A DNA stretch of 64,000 nucleotides from Bacteroidota bacterium (GCA_030706735.1 JAUZNZ010000006.1:62001-126000), one strand, 5' to 3'; counted from the first letter of the stretch, positions 50,901 through 60,697 are shown. Notes: generated by a model not told the origin, from the sequence alone. Translations and numbers: made by a program.

Positions 50901-51162
50901 GCGAGGGGCATGCATGGAGCCGCTGGACGTAATGAGCGGATACAAATGGCAGGGAGGCCTGGGCTATTACGAGAGCACAAAGGACGCCAGCACGGATTTT
51001 TTCTTCGACAGGCTGCCTAAGGGCGTGTTTGTCTTTGAATATGCCGTATTCGTGGGCCAGGCCGGCAATTTCAGCAACGGGGTCACCAGCATCGAATGCA
51101 TGTATGCGCCAGAATTTGCCTTCCATAGCGAAGGTATCCGGGTGAATGTGGAAAGGCCCTAA
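44977..51162 (+). CDS. Second, very large alpha-2-macroglobulin family protein (CAEQ thioester variant)
   Basis: Signal peptide MLIKNLPAILCLCLIPALLHAQ; MG2-like RRAFLFTDRSIYRPGQTLYFKGIV; thioester EYPYECAEQTFNRFYANAL (codons 49480-49491). Start moved from 44944. Confidence 0.92.
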   Translation: MLIKNLPAILCLCLIPALLHAQRGRTDYDAKWKIVDSLAGKKGLTRSALARVNKLYAIAKEEKNEGQSLKALIYRMGLRDQLGEDSIQRDVRELGTEIANTDEPARSILKSMLADVYLNYLRQHSWQLRERTRTVNFRKADIESWGTDDFQREIDHCLLGSLKEDKLLFQTSVKPLDPIIIKGNAHNLRPTLYDLLATRALNYFTNAEQYGSRPEFAFEMDDPMVYAVAEAFTGHPFQTRDPQSPHYQALRLYQALTRIHLGDSHPDALVDLEIERLKFVHAYSVMPDKDSLYMRALGEITSRYGDLSAAAEAWYLQAQQYANLAEQYNPLGDTTNRYAYLKVVGICEKVTAEKDSSEGKSGCRRLLVSALAKELKLETEKVNSPGLPFRALLTWRNISRLHFRLISLDHNLRVEWEDKLSHDENAAWKQILGQPSMRAYSQNLPETGDHQEHRMEIRIDALPVGEYALIASVDENFGLNKNLLAAQLLYVSSIAYVNYGLNYFVLDRETGQPVAGAKIKDWFRHSGKDSKDKMDTPATYRTDEHGYFRLKRKINNRDGRMHMLEISTQNDHLFLNEASGNYRYDGDKPDDQEPADDAKFEREQRRAFLFTDRSIYRPGQTLYFKGIVTTRHPADMRPEALPGSRSRVVLYNANSEPIDSAEVTSNEFGSYQGKFLLPDRGVTGVFSIRNDSGKAYLGFSVEEYKRPTFYVEYQHLQGSPRLGDSIRISGAARAYSGSMIGGALVRFNVTRQARFPYAARSWRGEYPSSRAQQITHGEVRTGQDGTFSIPFIALPDRSIVKEQHPVFEFLLSADVTDISGETRSQTTTVAIGYQALELSIQLPQGGHLPADSMQRISVSSTNLSGEAESSIVHTRIFGLRSPDRLIRDRYWQEPDQFSMSRQEWLTFFPRDEYDHEKKKESWGRARMVFESSDSSEKEQNFHLKRGWYVIEATANDRYGQEVKDVAYIDLYDQMTGEPASPAYIWDMPAAETKDPGKEIRVPAGSSATNLFVIRKADKPAEDSFRFIALDQGSKTMLIPHFKSTECWMTLSDIFVKDNRVHIKTNPIWIAPNKKELDVHVTSFRDKTLPGSDETWALQVTGEKKERVNAEILTSMYDSSLDQFSVQRWAMPEFCPYYGVRSEWEQSNFAEVNATEWAPDEDEQPYFSKEYDELLRPSLIVEERLAPRRVIRGGSWRGTNFYVSENNAGPKMSLAAKFSSDADSTKVLSGDLFVHAVPEKRLKIPADGQARLEDLAKPPARVQVRKNLQETAFFLPDLHTDSAGNVSFRFTMPEGLTTWKWMTLAHTKDLAFGYAERSVITQKSLMVQPNAPRFLREGDRMELMTKIVNLTDSEMTGQAELRLTDPTTGQSADGWFTNRQANQFFTVGARQSITVSWPIEIPFQYNRPLTYRITASAGNYGDGEEAVLPVVSNRMLVTESLPLNMISAPGGAGQDRHFVFDKLLQSGGSETLSQHALTVEFTSNPAWYAVQALPFLMEYPYECAEQTFNRFYANALASHIVNGSPKIRAVFEKWKTADTATLLSNLEKNQELKSVLLEETPWVFEARSESQQKKNIALLFDMIRMQRELGAALDKLKDLQSSDGGFPWFKDGPVDRYITQYVVTGIGRLIKLNALPEDLAKKATQIAEAGLHYADERIKQDYAELKQQLKRGPVSAYPVSEVIQYLYMRSFFPDFGIRGDIFPAVNEYRKRVGRSWLKVNRQLQGMVALALYRTGDVRTAKEIVASLKENAISDNEQGMYWKQTGNAFYWDDAPIETQSLLIEVFREISPDGTIDSKLKTWLLRQKQTQSWATTKATADACYALLTGGGDWLNAEPEVTIRLGEKTISSSGGEEAGKANGVEVGTGYFKKVFDGPFVHPSMGNITLSMTGGPAGARPAWGAVYWQYFENLDKIVPPDGQVAPLRLSKKLFIEKNSDKGQVLEPVEANGTLKPGDKVVVRIELRSDRDLEYVHMKDMRGACMEPLDVMSGYKWQGGLGYYESTKDASTDFFFDRLPKGVFVFEYAVFVGQAGNFSNGVTSIECMYAPEFAFHSEGIRVNVERP

Positions 51163-51167
51163 TTTTG
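51160..51167 (+). promoter_or_regulatory. -7 box TAATTTTG overlapping the upstream stop codon
   Basis: Exact TAnnTTTG; its TAA is the stop of the 44977-51162 gene; ATG of the next gene lies 6 nt downstream. Confidence 0.4.
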
Positions 51168-51172
51168 GACAC

Positions 51173-52246
51173 ATGCAAACGGACACATTGATCGTCGGCC
51201 AGGGTATTTGCGGCAGCATGCTGGCCTGGTGGCTAGAGCAGGCCGGCCTGTCCTTCGTGGTGATGGATGAACCGCGGCCCTTTACGGCATCCCGGGTCGC
51301 TGCCGGCCTGATCAACCCCGTTACGGGCCGGCGGATCGTTAAGACCTGGATGATCGATGAATTATTGCCGTTTGCGGTTAGTACCTATCGGGAGATCGGC
51401 GCCACCCTGGGCATCGATTGTATCTCGCCGGCCAGGGTGATCGAGTTCTTTCCAACCCCGCAAATGCGCCATGCATTTCTGGACCGTTATGCGGATGACC
51501 GGGAGCATCTCGTCCTCCCTGTCCATGAGGGAGATTGGAGGGCGCAATTCCAATATGATCTCGGATATGGCATAATCCGGGGTTGCCAGCTGGTCGATCT
51601 CCCGGCATTGCTTGAAGCAACCAGGAAACGCCTTAAGGAGCATGGACGATTGAGAGAAGAGCGGTTTGAACAGGGATCGTTGATCACCGGGATAACGGAC
51701 GTTCGATATAGGGACATTCAGGCCGGGCGGGTTATTTTTTGCGATGGCGTGGAAAGCACCGCGAATCCATTGTTCTCCAGGCTCCCCTTTGCACCGAATA
51801 AGGGGGAGTTCCTGATCATCGAGGCTTCGGACCTGGTGGGGAGGGGCGATATTCAAACGGTGTTCAAGAAGGGCATCAGTCTGGCGCCATGGAAGGAAGG
51901 ATTATATTGGGTGGGCTCCTCCTACGAGTGGTCGTTCGACGAGGAAGGGCCAACCGAGTCTTTTCTGAAAAGGACCGGGGCGATCCTGAAGGATTGGTTG
52001 AACGTTCCGTATAAGATTGTAGGGCATTATGCCTCAGTGCGTCCGGCCACGCTGGAGAGGAGGCCATTCGTAGGCTTTCACCCTTTGCACCCGCAAGTCG
52101 GCATCTTGAACGGAATGGGCACCAAGGGTTGTTCACTGGCGCCTTTTTTCTCGTATCAGCTTGTGGAGCATATCACCAAGGGGATAGCCATTCGTCCAGA
52201 CGCCGACGTGCGGCGATTTACGAAGGTGCTGAGCCATTCTAGTTAG
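51173..52246 (+). CDS. FAD-dependent oxidoreductase (DAO/glycine oxidase-like)
   Basis: MQTDTLIVGQGICGSMLAWWLEQAGLSFVVMDE Rossmann motif; ASRVAAGLINPVTGRR. Start moved from 51146. Confidence 0.85.
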   Translation: MQTDTLIVGQGICGSMLAWWLEQAGLSFVVMDEPRPFTASRVAAGLINPVTGRRIVKTWMIDELLPFAVSTYREIGATLGIDCISPARVIEFFPTPQMRHAFLDRYADDREHLVLPVHEGDWRAQFQYDLGYGIIRGCQLVDLPALLEATRKRLKEHGRLREERFEQGSLITGITDVRYRDIQAGRVIFCDGVESTANPLFSRLPFAPNKGEFLIIEASDLVGRGDIQTVFKKGISLAPWKEGLYWVGSSYEWSFDEEGPTESFLKRTGAILKDWLNVPYKIVGHYASVRPATLERRPFVGFHPLHPQVGILNGMGTKGCSLAPFFSYQLVEHITKGIAIRPDADVRRFTKVLSHSS

Positions 52247-53078
52247 CGGCCACTGAAGGAACGGAACGGCGGATGATCGTCGTACTGCCTTCGGGGAATT
52301 GGAGGGGATCCTGGTTAAGTACCCGGGACATAGCCTCGTAAAGAGCCGGAAGTTCGTGCCTGAACTGCACGGGGTTCTCAAAGAACACCTCGACGGATAC
52401 AGCCCAAAACTCGTGGTAATTGGTTGATGCGTATTCCCCAAGGAGATTCTTGCGACCTTCCTGCATCGCCGTAAAAATGGGGCGGGCCACCTTGGAGAAC
52501 TCGGTGAATTCCTTTTTGAAGTGCTTATCTTCTTCCGTCTGCGTCACAAAATTGACATAGGCCAGGGCGTGACCCATTTCATGCAAGCCGACGTTACAAT
52601 TGGCCGTTTGACCTGAAATGCCCTTTATAAAATTATCCCAGGAAAGGTAGATGCCGGTCTGATCGACGTGGCCCATGAACGGCCGGGAATAAAAGCCATA
52701 GTGGTAATCGTCCCTGAGGATGAAGATATCATCGAAGTAGTTGAGTTTGAACTTGTCAAGGCCAAACGTGAGCTGCACGGCAGCGGCGCTGACCAGGATG
52801 GGCATTTCTGTATTCGCCTGCACCTCGATATAGTGGAAATGCTTGGACTGCTGAAATTGGTAGGTACGAAACAGAAATTTGCGCTGTTCGTCGAGGCCAA
52901 GGCGGTTATAATATCCGAAATAGCGGGAAACGACGGAGTGATAAAAGGTTTCCCTGGCGATGAACTTCTTAAACTGTTGCCGGGTATATAGGCGCTGAAA
53001 AAGCGCAGTGACCGGACGATTCAGAACAAGCACCCCCAAGACCAAAGAAGCAATGACAATGATTTCCATAAGGTTCAT
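52239..53078 (-). CDS. Zinc-dependent peptidase, MtfA/M90-like, membrane-anchored
   Basis: N-terminal TM segment; NVGLHEMGHALAYVNF (HExxH); ends overlap convergent neighbour by 8 nt. Confidence 0.82.
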   Translation of the reverse strand: MNLMEIIVIASLVLGVLVLNRPVTALFQRLYTRQQFKKFIARETFYHSVVSRYFGYYNRLGLDEQRKFLFRTYQFQQSKHFHYIEVQANTEMPILVSAAAVQLTFGLDKFKLNYFDDIFILRDDYHYGFYSRPFMGHVDQTGIYLSWDNFIKGISGQTANCNVGLHEMGHALAYVNFVTQTEEDKHFKKEFTEFSKVARPIFTAMQEGRKNLLGEYASTNYHEFWAVSVEVFFENPVQFRHELPALYEAMSRVLNQDPLQFPEGSTTIIRRSVPSVAAN

Positions 53079-53358
53079 TTTTCTTTTTGCTAGAATCGAT
53101 TGCTACAATCGGGTCTTACATTGGTCTTGGATACAGAACTACGGGTTTCGAATTAGAGAGGAAAGCCTATAGGTGGGTTTAATCAAGAGGAATGAATCAT
53201 ACGGATTGAGAACAAGATAGAAATAATTTTCAAAAACAAAAAGTCCGGCTGGATGGAATTTACACGATTTTTGCAACGGTTTGATAATCAGTATCATTAT
53301 GAATACAAGCGTGGGAGATCCGTCACCAATCCGCTTTGAAACGTTCTGCATTTTAAAT

Positions 53359-53366
53359 TACCTTTG
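53359..53366 (+). promoter_or_regulatory. Bacteroidetes promoter: -33 TTTG (53335-53338) and -7 TACCTTTG for aspS
   Basis: TTTG-N20-TACCTTTG, about 27 nt before aspS ATG. Confidence 0.6.
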
Positions 53367-53393
53367 CCCCTCTCATTAAATGGATTTAACGAA

Positions 53394-55235
53394 ATGTACA
53401 GGACGCATACCTGCGGGGAATTAAGAAAGGAGCATAACGGCTTGGAGATCGTGCTGGCGGGCTGGGTACAGACCGTACGGAAGTTTGGAAGCATTAGTTT
53501 CATCGATCTGCGCGACCGGTATGGCGTGACCCAGCTATTATTTGGCGAAGAACTGAATAAGGAACTGACGGAAAGTCCGTTAGGCAGGGAATACGTGTTA
53601 CAGGTGAGGGGTACGGTCAGCGAAAGGAGCAGTAAGAATGCCAACCTGGCCACAGGAGATATTGAGATCAATGTGCGGTCCTTTTCGATCCTCAACAAAT
53701 CGGTTACCCCGCCTTTTACCATACAGGATGACACGGATGGGGGCGACGATCTGCGGATGAAGTATCGATACCTGGACCTTCGCCGTCAGGCAGTAAAAAA
53801 GAACCTGGAATTGCGTTATGCTGTCGGGCGGGCGGCAAGGAATTATCTTCATGAGCATCAATTCATGGATCTGGAAACCCCTTTTCTGATCAAATCGACC
53901 CCGGAGGGGGCCCGCGATTTTGTCGTGCCTTCCCGGATGAACCCCGGCCAGTTCTATGCTTTGCCGCAATCTCCGCAGACCTTCAAGCAATTGCTGATGG
54001 TCAGCGGCTATGATCGCTATTATCAGATCGTCAAGTGTTTCCGGGACGAGGACCTCCGGGCAGACCGGCAGCCTGAATTCACACAGATCGACTGCGAGAT
54101 GAGTTTCGTGGAACAAGAGGATATCCTGTCCATGTTTGAAGGGATGATCAGGCATATTTTCCGGGAGGTAAAGGGCATCGACTACAGCGAAAAAGTGGTT
54201 CGGATGACCTGGGAAGAAGCGATGTGGCAATACGGGAATGACAAGCCGGACATCCGTTTTGGGATGAAAATACTCAACCTGAAATCTGCTTTTGTCGCTG
54301 ACGGGGGTCAGGTCGCAAGGGGTGAACTGATCGCCGGCGCGGGTTTCGGCGTATTCGACCAAGCCGAGACGGTACTCGCCATTGCCGTGCCGGGATGCAG
54401 TGAATATACCCGCAAACAGACAGACGAGCTGACCGAATGGGTCAAACGCCCGCAGATCGGCATGCAGGGCCTGGTTACCATCCGGTATAACCAGGATGGC
54501 AGCCTGAAAAGCAGCGTCGATAAATTCTTTGGGCAGGATAAGCTAAAGGCCATTGCGGAGGCTGCCGGGGCCGAACCCGGCGATCTCCTACTCATCCTCG
54601 CCGGAAGGGAGGAAAGAACGCGCAAGGCAACCAGCGAGTTACGCCTGGAAATGGGGAAACGGCTGGGCCTGCGTCGGGAGAACGAATTCAAATTATTGTG
54701 GGTTCTCGATTTCCCCCTGTTCGAATATGCTGAAGAAGACAATCGATGGGTCGCACGTCATCACCCCTTCACTTCACCCAAACCCTCGGACATTCCAGTT
54801 ATGATCGGAAATGATCCGCGCATTGCAGATGCCGATAAGTATCTGGAGCATCCGTATGCGAGGATCAAAGCGAATGCATACGACATGGTACTGAACGGGA
54901 ACGAGATCGGGGGCGGTTCGATACGGATCTACCAGCGGGAATTGCAGGAAAGGATGTTCGCTGCCCTTGGGATGAGCAAGGAGGAGGCGCTGCATAAATT
55001 CGGCTTTTTACTGGGGGCTTTCGAATATGGCGCGCCGCCGCATGGAGGCATCGCCTTTGGGTTCGACCGGCTCTGTGCGATCCTGGGCGGCAGTGAAAGC
55101 ATTCGCGACTTTATCGCCTTCCCGAAAAACAATAGTGGGCGCGATGTGATGCTGGATGCGCCTGCCACCATCGACAAAAAGCAATTGATTGAACTGGGCA
55201 TAATTTCCATCCGGCCGGAGGGAGAACAATCATGA
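53394..55235 (+). CDS. aspS: Aspartate--tRNA ligase
   Basis: [68 protein letters not shown]. Start moved from 53364. Confidence 0.97.
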   Translation: MYRTHTCGELRKEHNGLEIVLAGWVQTVRKFGSISFIDLRDRYGVTQLLFGEELNKELTESPLGREYVLQVRGTVSERSSKNANLATGDIEINVRSFSILNKSVTPPFTIQDDTDGGDDLRMKYRYLDLRRQAVKKNLELRYAVGRAARNYLHEHQFMDLETPFLIKSTPEGARDFVVPSRMNPGQFYALPQSPQTFKQLLMVSGYDRYYQIVKCFRDEDLRADRQPEFTQIDCEMSFVEQEDILSMFEGMIRHIFREVKGIDYSEKVVRMTWEEAMWQYGNDKPDIRFGMKILNLKSAFVADGGQVARGELIAGAGFGVFDQAETVLAIAVPGCSEYTRKQTDELTEWVKRPQIGMQGLVTIRYNQDGSLKSSVDKFFGQDKLKAIAEAAGAEPGDLLLILAGREERTRKATSELRLEMGKRLGLRRENEFKLLWVLDFPLFEYAEEDNRWVARHHPFTSPKPSDIPVMIGNDPRIADADKYLEHPYARIKANAYDMVLNGNEIGGGSIRIYQRELQERMFAALGMSKEEALHKFGFLLGAFEYGAPPHGGIAFGFDRLCAILGGSESIRDFIAFPKNNSGRDVMLDAPATIDKKQLIELGIISIRPEGEQS

Positions 55236-55711
55236 GGATCGTATTAAAAATATCCACGGTACTCTCGTGGATCAACCTGGTCATCGGAGGATTACTTACT
55301 CTCCTGGGGCTTCTTACGGTTCTGACCGCGAGAAATTTTTCCATGCTGATCATGCCACTCTTTTTTTCCTCCATTATCCTTCACAGCTATGCCGCCCTGC
55401 AATTGCGCCGGAGTATCATAAATCCAACCCGGCCGCTCAGTTCGCAAACACCCACCGGCATCCGCTTCATCGGCGCGGTGGCTTTGTTCTTCGGGATCGG
55501 GGCTTTTGCAAATAGTATCGCGTTGCTTCAGAACTCAAGGGAATACCTGAAAGTGATCCAGCCGGGATTGCCTGAAGGCTTCCATTTCGGGTTGCGGGAA
55601 TTAAGGCTGACAGGGATAATTACTCTCTTAGTGGGCTCCGGCATCGCGCTCAACGTGATGCTTAATTTCAGGCTGCTCCGCTGGTATTACTTAATGAAAG
55701 GGATGATGTAG
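55232..55711 (+). CDS. Membrane hypothetical protein, translationally coupled to aspS (ATGA overlap)
   Basis: Hydrophobic segments; ATG overlaps aspS TGA. Confidence 0.65.
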   Translation: MRIVLKISTVLSWINLVIGGLLTLLGLLTVLTARNFSMLIMPLFFSSIILHSYAALQLRRSIINPTRPLSSQTPTGIRFIGAVALFFGIGAFANSIALLQNSREYLKVIQPGLPEGFHFGLRELRLTGIITLLVGSGIALNVMLNFRLLRWYYLMKGMM

Positions 55712-55712
55712 C

Positions 55713-57083
55713 CTATTTCCGGCCTTTGACCCAAACAATCAGACCAAAAAGGACAATGAAGGCCCCGATGCATAGGAGGATATTTTCGACAGGGCCCGAA
55801 GTCCTGCTCTTGCCGAGGTTATTTCTACACTCCGCGATATATCCATAGATGCCGGGATAGCCGTCATTCAGCTTGCGGACCGCCTCGAACTGCTTTAATG
55901 CCGCCCCAAAATATTGCCTGTCAAAATAATAGAGGCCGCTTGCAAATAATTCGGAAGCTTTACTGGGGCGCGGTGAAATGCCCGCACTGTCCAGATATTC
56001 GTCGAGGATCGCCACAGGCACGGCAAAATTCAGCCCGGCCGCAAGACCTCCTGTATTCTCGATGCTTCCGAAGGTCGTCAACCCAACTACCTCCCCCTCA
56101 TCATTGCACACGGGGCCGCCACTACTGCCATGATTGATATTCGCATCCATCTGGATCACCGGCCATCCGTTGACCGATTTCTTTATCGCGCTGACAATGC
56201 CGGTAGTCAAGGTGGGTTCGATTGCTGATTCAGCCGACACATAATCGTTGTGCGTGACCGGACCGGGATAACCATATACAAACAGCTGCGCCCCCACTTC
56301 AGGCAAGCGTATGCCTGCAAGAGGAAGTACCGGCATCTGACCTTCCGTTTCGATCTTCAGAATGGCAATATCCTTTCCCGGCATCGGCTGCCCTTTGATG
56401 ATGATCGAAGCCGGTTTCTCCACGCTTTCAGGTTCCGTACGCTCACGATCGCTCCGATAGACCACATAGATATTTTTTCTGAGATCATAGAGCACCATCG
56501 AGAAAAGCCGGGAATAGACCGATGAGTACGTCTCATAGAGCAAGCTGCGCTGCTGGTCGGTAAAGGTGGTAGCCCAGGAACTCTCCAAAGCTGAAATATT
56601 GGCATCGGTGATCTGCCGGAAAGCGGTAAGGATGAACTGCCTCCGGATGAAGGCATTGTCCCTGTCGATCATGTGACAGTTCGTTGCCACATAGCCGTCC
56701 CCCGTCAGGAAGAAGCCGGTTCCCGTGGCCGTGATCTGTTCCGGCTGTTTGATGTAATCGAAGGTGGTCTGAATATAACGGGCGGGATTATTGTTAAGCT
56801 CTTTCAATACGATGTCAAGTTTTTGTTCCGCAAGCACCCCCCCGCCATTGTCGAGCTTCTGAATGGAATCCAGGAGCCTATTGAACGCCCGTTGGTCCAT
56901 CTTCATATTATTCACATACACGTTGGCGCTATATTCCGTGCGGATCATGACCACGCCGGAGCGGTTACGGGCATAATTTTCCGAGCCCGACAGCCGTGTT
57001 CTTCCTTCCTGGCCTTCGGTTCGAATGCCGGTCGCCAGGAGAAGGAGCCCAATGAAAATCTGCATCCGCGACATACCCGCCAT
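55713..57083 (-). CDS. S1-type (trypsin-like/HtrA-like) serine protease with C-terminal TM
   Basis: TGTGFFLTGDGYVATNCHMI; DIAILKIE; MDANINHGSSGGPVCNDEGEVVGLTTF catalytic Ser region. Confidence 0.85.
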   Translation of the reverse strand: MAGMSRMQIFIGLLLLATGIRTEGQEGRTRLSGSENYARNRSGVVMIRTEYSANVYVNNMKMDQRAFNRLLDSIQKLDNGGGVLAEQKLDIVLKELNNNPARYIQTTFDYIKQPEQITATGTGFFLTGDGYVATNCHMIDRDNAFIRRQFILTAFRQITDANISALESSWATTFTDQQRSLLYETYSSVYSRLFSMVLYDLRKNIYVVYRSDRERTEPESVEKPASIIIKGQPMPGKDIAILKIETEGQMPVLPLAGIRLPEVGAQLFVYGYPGPVTHNDYVSAESAIEPTLTTGIVSAIKKSVNGWPVIQMDANINHGSSGGPVCNDEGEVVGLTTFGSIENTGGLAAGLNFAVPVAILDEYLDSAGISPRPSKASELFASGLYYFDRQYFGAALKQFEAVRKLNDGYPGIYGYIAECRNNLGKSRTSGPVENILLCIGAFIVLFGLIVWVKGRK

Positions 57084-57143
57084 TTTGAAGTAAAAACTGG
57101 AAAAAGGGCTAACTTGTTGTACTATTGACGTTTAAATTTTGTT

Positions 57144-58409
57144 ATGAATTCTCCGCAAGCTCCGCTGGCCGAACGACTTCGTCCCCAGACGCTGGATCAG
57201 CTGGTCGGACAGGAGCATCTAACCGGCAAATCTAGCGTATTACGGACTGCCATTGAGCAAGGAAAGCCCCCTTCCATGATCCTCTGGGGACCGCCGGGTA
57301 CGGGAAAGACCACTATTGCAGGCATCATCGCCAATACGTTGAATGCTCCCTTCTATACGCTCAGCGCGATCTCGTCGGGAGTTAAAGACGTGAGGGAAGC
57401 TATATCGGAGGCCAGGGATAAGTCGCGCGCCATTCTGTTCATCGACGAGATCCACCGGTTCAATAAAGGGCAGCAGGACGCTCTGCTGGGCGCAGTAGAA
57501 AAGGGGATCGTGACCCTTATTGGCGCCACGACCGAAAACCCATCCTTCGAGGTAAATAGCGCCCTGCTGAGCCGATGCCAGGTGTACATCCTGAAGCCAC
57601 TGACGGAAGGCGATCTCATTCGTCTCCTGGAGAATGCCCTGAAACAGGATGAATTCCTGAAGGGATTGAACGTAGAATTGAAAGAGACCGAGGCCCTGGT
57701 CACTATCTCCGGAGGCGATGCACGTAAATTGCTTAACCTGCTCGAATTGGTTTGCACCGTAGCCGGCCCGGGCGCGGTAATCACCGATGAGCGTGTCATG
57801 GAGATCGCGCAACAGCGTATTGCACTCTACGATAAGCAGGGAGAACAACACTATGATATCATTTCGGCATTTATCAAGTCAATACGAGGCAGTGATCCAA
57901 ATGCTGCCGTCTATTGGCTGGCGCGGATGGTCGAAGGCGGCGAGGATGTGAAATTCATAGCACGCAGACTCGTGATCCTGGCGAGCGAGGATATCGGCAA
58001 TGCCAATCCGAATGCCCTATTGTTGGCGAATGCAGGCTTTGAAGCGGTCAACAAGATCGGATACCCGGAATCTTCACTCATCTTATCACAGTGTGCGACC
58101 TATCTGGCCTCTTCACCAAAGAGCAATTCAGCGACCATCGCAATCGGAGCCGCACAGGCAGCCGTACGCGAGAAAGGCGACCTGCCCGTGCCATTGCATA
58201 TCAGGAATGCGCCGACCAGGCTCATGAAGGATCTGAACTATGGGAAGGGCTATGAATACAGCCATATTTATGAGAAGAACTTCTCACCTCAGGAATACCT
58301 GCCTTCGGCGATAGCGGGTACAAAGTTCTATGAGCCCGGCGCCAATGCGCGTGAAGAGGAATTGAGAAAATTCCTGCGTAGTCTCTGGCAGGATAAGTAT
58401 GGATATTGA
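57144..58409 (+). CDS. rarA: Replication-associated recombination protein A (AAA ATPase)
   Basis: [86 protein letters not shown]. Confidence 0.95.
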   Translation: MNSPQAPLAERLRPQTLDQLVGQEHLTGKSSVLRTAIEQGKPPSMILWGPPGTGKTTIAGIIANTLNAPFYTLSAISSGVKDVREAISEARDKSRAILFIDEIHRFNKGQQDALLGAVEKGIVTLIGATTENPSFEVNSALLSRCQVYILKPLTEGDLIRLLENALKQDEFLKGLNVELKETEALVTISGGDARKLLNLLELVCTVAGPGAVITDERVMEIAQQRIALYDKQGEQHYDIISAFIKSIRGSDPNAAVYWLARMVEGGEDVKFIARRLVILASEDIGNANPNALLLANAGFEAVNKIGYPESSLILSQCATYLASSPKSNSATIAIGAAQAAVREKGDLPVPLHIRNAPTRLMKDLNYGKGYEYSHIYEKNFSPQEYLPSAIAGTKFYEPGANAREEELRKFLRSLWQDKYGY

Positions 58410-58439
58410 CTATCAGATCAAAAATTTCGACTGTCCGTT

Positions 58440-58889
58440 ATGGTATGGATCTTCAAAAAATTCGATGAATTGACGCCCTCCGAGTTATATGCCGCGCTGG
58501 CTTTGCGAAGCGAAGTATTTGTAGTGGAGCAACATTGTATTTTCCAGGATATGGACAACAGGGACCAGTTCTCGCATCATCTGTTGGGCTGGGAAGGAGA
58601 CAAACTCCTTGCGTATGCGCGGATTGTGCCGCCCGGAGTCGCCTATGTGGAATCTTCGATAGGACGTATCGTAACTTCACCATCGGCAAGAAGACAGAAT
58701 ATCGGCAGGGAGCTGGTAAGGCGCAGCATAGAGCTCTTATATACCCTTCATGGCAAGTCAGTTATACGCATCGGCGCACAATATTATCTACGGGATTTTT
58801 ACGAGTCTTTCGGCTTTGATCAGGCGGGAGACATATACCTCGAAGATGGCATCGAACATATTGAAATGCTTCTCCTTACAAATTCATAA
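58440..58889 (+). CDS. GNAT family N-acetyltransferase, ElaA-like
   Basis: FDELTPSELYAALALRSEVFVVEQHCIFQDMDNRD; IGRIVTSPSARRQNIGRELV. Confidence 0.88.
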   Translation: MVWIFKKFDELTPSELYAALALRSEVFVVEQHCIFQDMDNRDQFSHHLLGWEGDKLLAYARIVPPGVAYVESSIGRIVTSPSARRQNIGRELVRRSIELLYTLHGKSVIRIGAQYYLRDFYESFGFDQAGDIYLEDGIEHIEMLLLTNS

Positions 58890-59037
58890 AAATTTTTCCA
58901 CGAATGGGAAATTGGGGAATAAAATAGTTCGCTTTTTATACACAATTTAACATCCTTTTTTCGTTTCTTGTGTGATACCCCGGTTTCTGTAACAGGGAAC
59001 CGGAATCCAAACCATCGGAAAACTAAATCTAATATTC

Positions 59038-60015
59038 ATGAAACAGAGTCTACACTCTTTGTTGCTGAAGTGTGTGTTCTTGCTGGTAGTAACTCTATCG
59101 CTGCATTTCCCCTCTTACAGCCAGGATGACCAAGGAATGATCGTTGAAGGCGGCATCACGGTAGGGCCCATGGTCTTTTTAGGTGACCTGGGCGGTCACT
59201 TCGGAAAAGGAACAACCTTTATCAAGGACTATAATATGGCAACCACCAAGATCGCCTTTGGCGCATTCGTGAGGGCCTATCCCCAACAGTGGCTGGGGTT
59301 CCGTTTATCTCTCAATTATGGACATATTGAAGGGGATGACGGCCTGATCAAAGGAAAAGGCGGCGATGAAGAAACGCGTCTTGCCCGAAACCTCAATTTT
59401 CGCTCCATTATTATGGAAGGCACCTTAATGGCGGAAGTCTACCCCACCGTATTCCTGGAAGACGAACCGGATGACGTGATGGGAAGGCTGAGGCCTTATG
59501 GAGTGATCGGCCTCGGGGTCTATCATTTCAATCCACAGGGCAGCTACGTCAATCCCGCAACGGGTGAGGTCGAGTGGGTGAATCTCCAGCCCCTGCATAC
59601 CGAGGGTCAGGGATTTCCCGAATATCCCGACCGCAAGAATTATTCCCTTACCCAGTTGAACATTCCGATGGGTGCGGGTATCAAATATTTCTTCAGCGAA
59701 GATCTGAACGTATCTTTCGAGGTCATCCACCGCAAATTATTCACTGACTATGTCGATGACGTGAGCACCAGGTATGTGGACCCGAACCTGTTCTCGAAGT
59801 ACCTGTCGCCCTCGCAGGCAGTGATCGCGAAGGCCATATCAAACAAGAGCGTGAGCGGATATAATACCCCCGGTTATGGAGTCAATGAGAGAAGGGGTGA
59901 TCCGCATCAGAATGACGCCTATTTTACGGCCGGCTTTACCGTGGCGTTCCGGATCAACGGCAGCAGCTCAGAACGCTGGAGGAATTCGACCCACTGTCCG
60001 TTGTTGAGATTCTAA
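59038..60015 (+). CDS. Outer-membrane beta-barrel protein
   Basis: Signal peptide; alternating amphipathic strands; C-terminal Phe (LLRF). Confidence 0.75.
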   Translation: MKQSLHSLLLKCVFLLVVTLSLHFPSYSQDDQGMIVEGGITVGPMVFLGDLGGHFGKGTTFIKDYNMATTKIAFGAFVRAYPQQWLGFRLSLNYGHIEGDDGLIKGKGGDEETRLARNLNFRSIIMEGTLMAEVYPTVFLEDEPDDVMGRLRPYGVIGLGVYHFNPQGSYVNPATGEVEWVNLQPLHTEGQGFPEYPDRKNYSLTQLNIPMGAGIKYFFSEDLNVSFEVIHRKLFTDYVDDVSTRYVDPNLFSKYLSPSQAVIAKAISNKSVSGYNTPGYGVNERRGDPHQNDAYFTAGFTVAFRINGSSSERWRNSTHCPLLRF

Positions 60016-60119
60016 GAATGATTTTCCTGTCTTTCGCCTTCGGGCGGAAGGCTGAAGGCTTAAGATATTGTTGATCCGTACCCTATTTTTTTTATTGATC
60101 GGAAACGATCGATAGGCTC

Positions 60120-60557
60120 ATGTTAAAACTGTACCCCTTGAGAACAAGATCCTTAAGACTGTTCACCGGCCTCATGGCCATGAACCTGGTGCTGGCGCTG
60201 GCCATCAGCAGCCCCTCCTTTGCGTCCGGCAGAACCAAAAACTCCGTCTTTCCACCGGTCTCCGCAGACACTAATAACGTCCACAGCATTTTGGTGAACA
60301 AGTCGCTCGTCAGCAAGAAATACAAGATCGGCTTATATCCTGACGCCAGGAATGAAGTTCTTTTCTTCTCGGCGAACGGCGGAGAGAAGAAAGTCTATCA
60401 GTTATACCTTTTCGATATGGATGGCAAATTGGTCAACCAGGCCATCATCCGGAACCGGGAGACCACGGTACTGACCAACATACCTGAGGGTAGCTACCTG
60501 TTCCAGGTGTTCAGCAATGACGAACGCATTGAAGACGGTCAATTGACCGTGAATTAA
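60120..60557 (+). CDS. Small secreted protein resembling a stand-alone T9SS-type C-terminal domain
   Basis: Signal peptide; YQLYLFDMDGKLVNQAIIRNRETTVLTNIPEGSYLFQVFSNDERIEDGQLTV matches the general Por_Secre_tail pattern. Confidence 0.6.
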   Translation: MLKLYPLRTRSLRLFTGLMAMNLVLALAISSPSFASGRTKNSVFPPVSADTNNVHSILVNKSLVSKKYKIGLYPDARNEVLFFSANGGEKKVYQLYLFDMDGKLVNQAIIRNRETTVLTNIPEGSYLFQVFSNDERIEDGQLTVN

Positions 60558-60697
60558 AATAACTAAAAAAACAACCAATAAGCAGGCGGGGAAATTGGTA
60601 AAATCCGAATATCCGAAAGGTTGAACAAACCTGATCCGTTCCCTATTTTTAAACACCCTTTAAAAACAAAGATTTTATTGATCACTCCCCGCTGCGC

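Noticed and set aside
60036-60066. Possible third heptad repeat / hairpin (GCCTTCGGGCGGAAGGCTGAAGGCTTAAG)
   Set aside because: Only two 7-mers (AAGGCTG AAGGCTT), does not fit TGNRGCT, and the hairpin lacks a T-run, so neither repeat family membership nor termination is supported.
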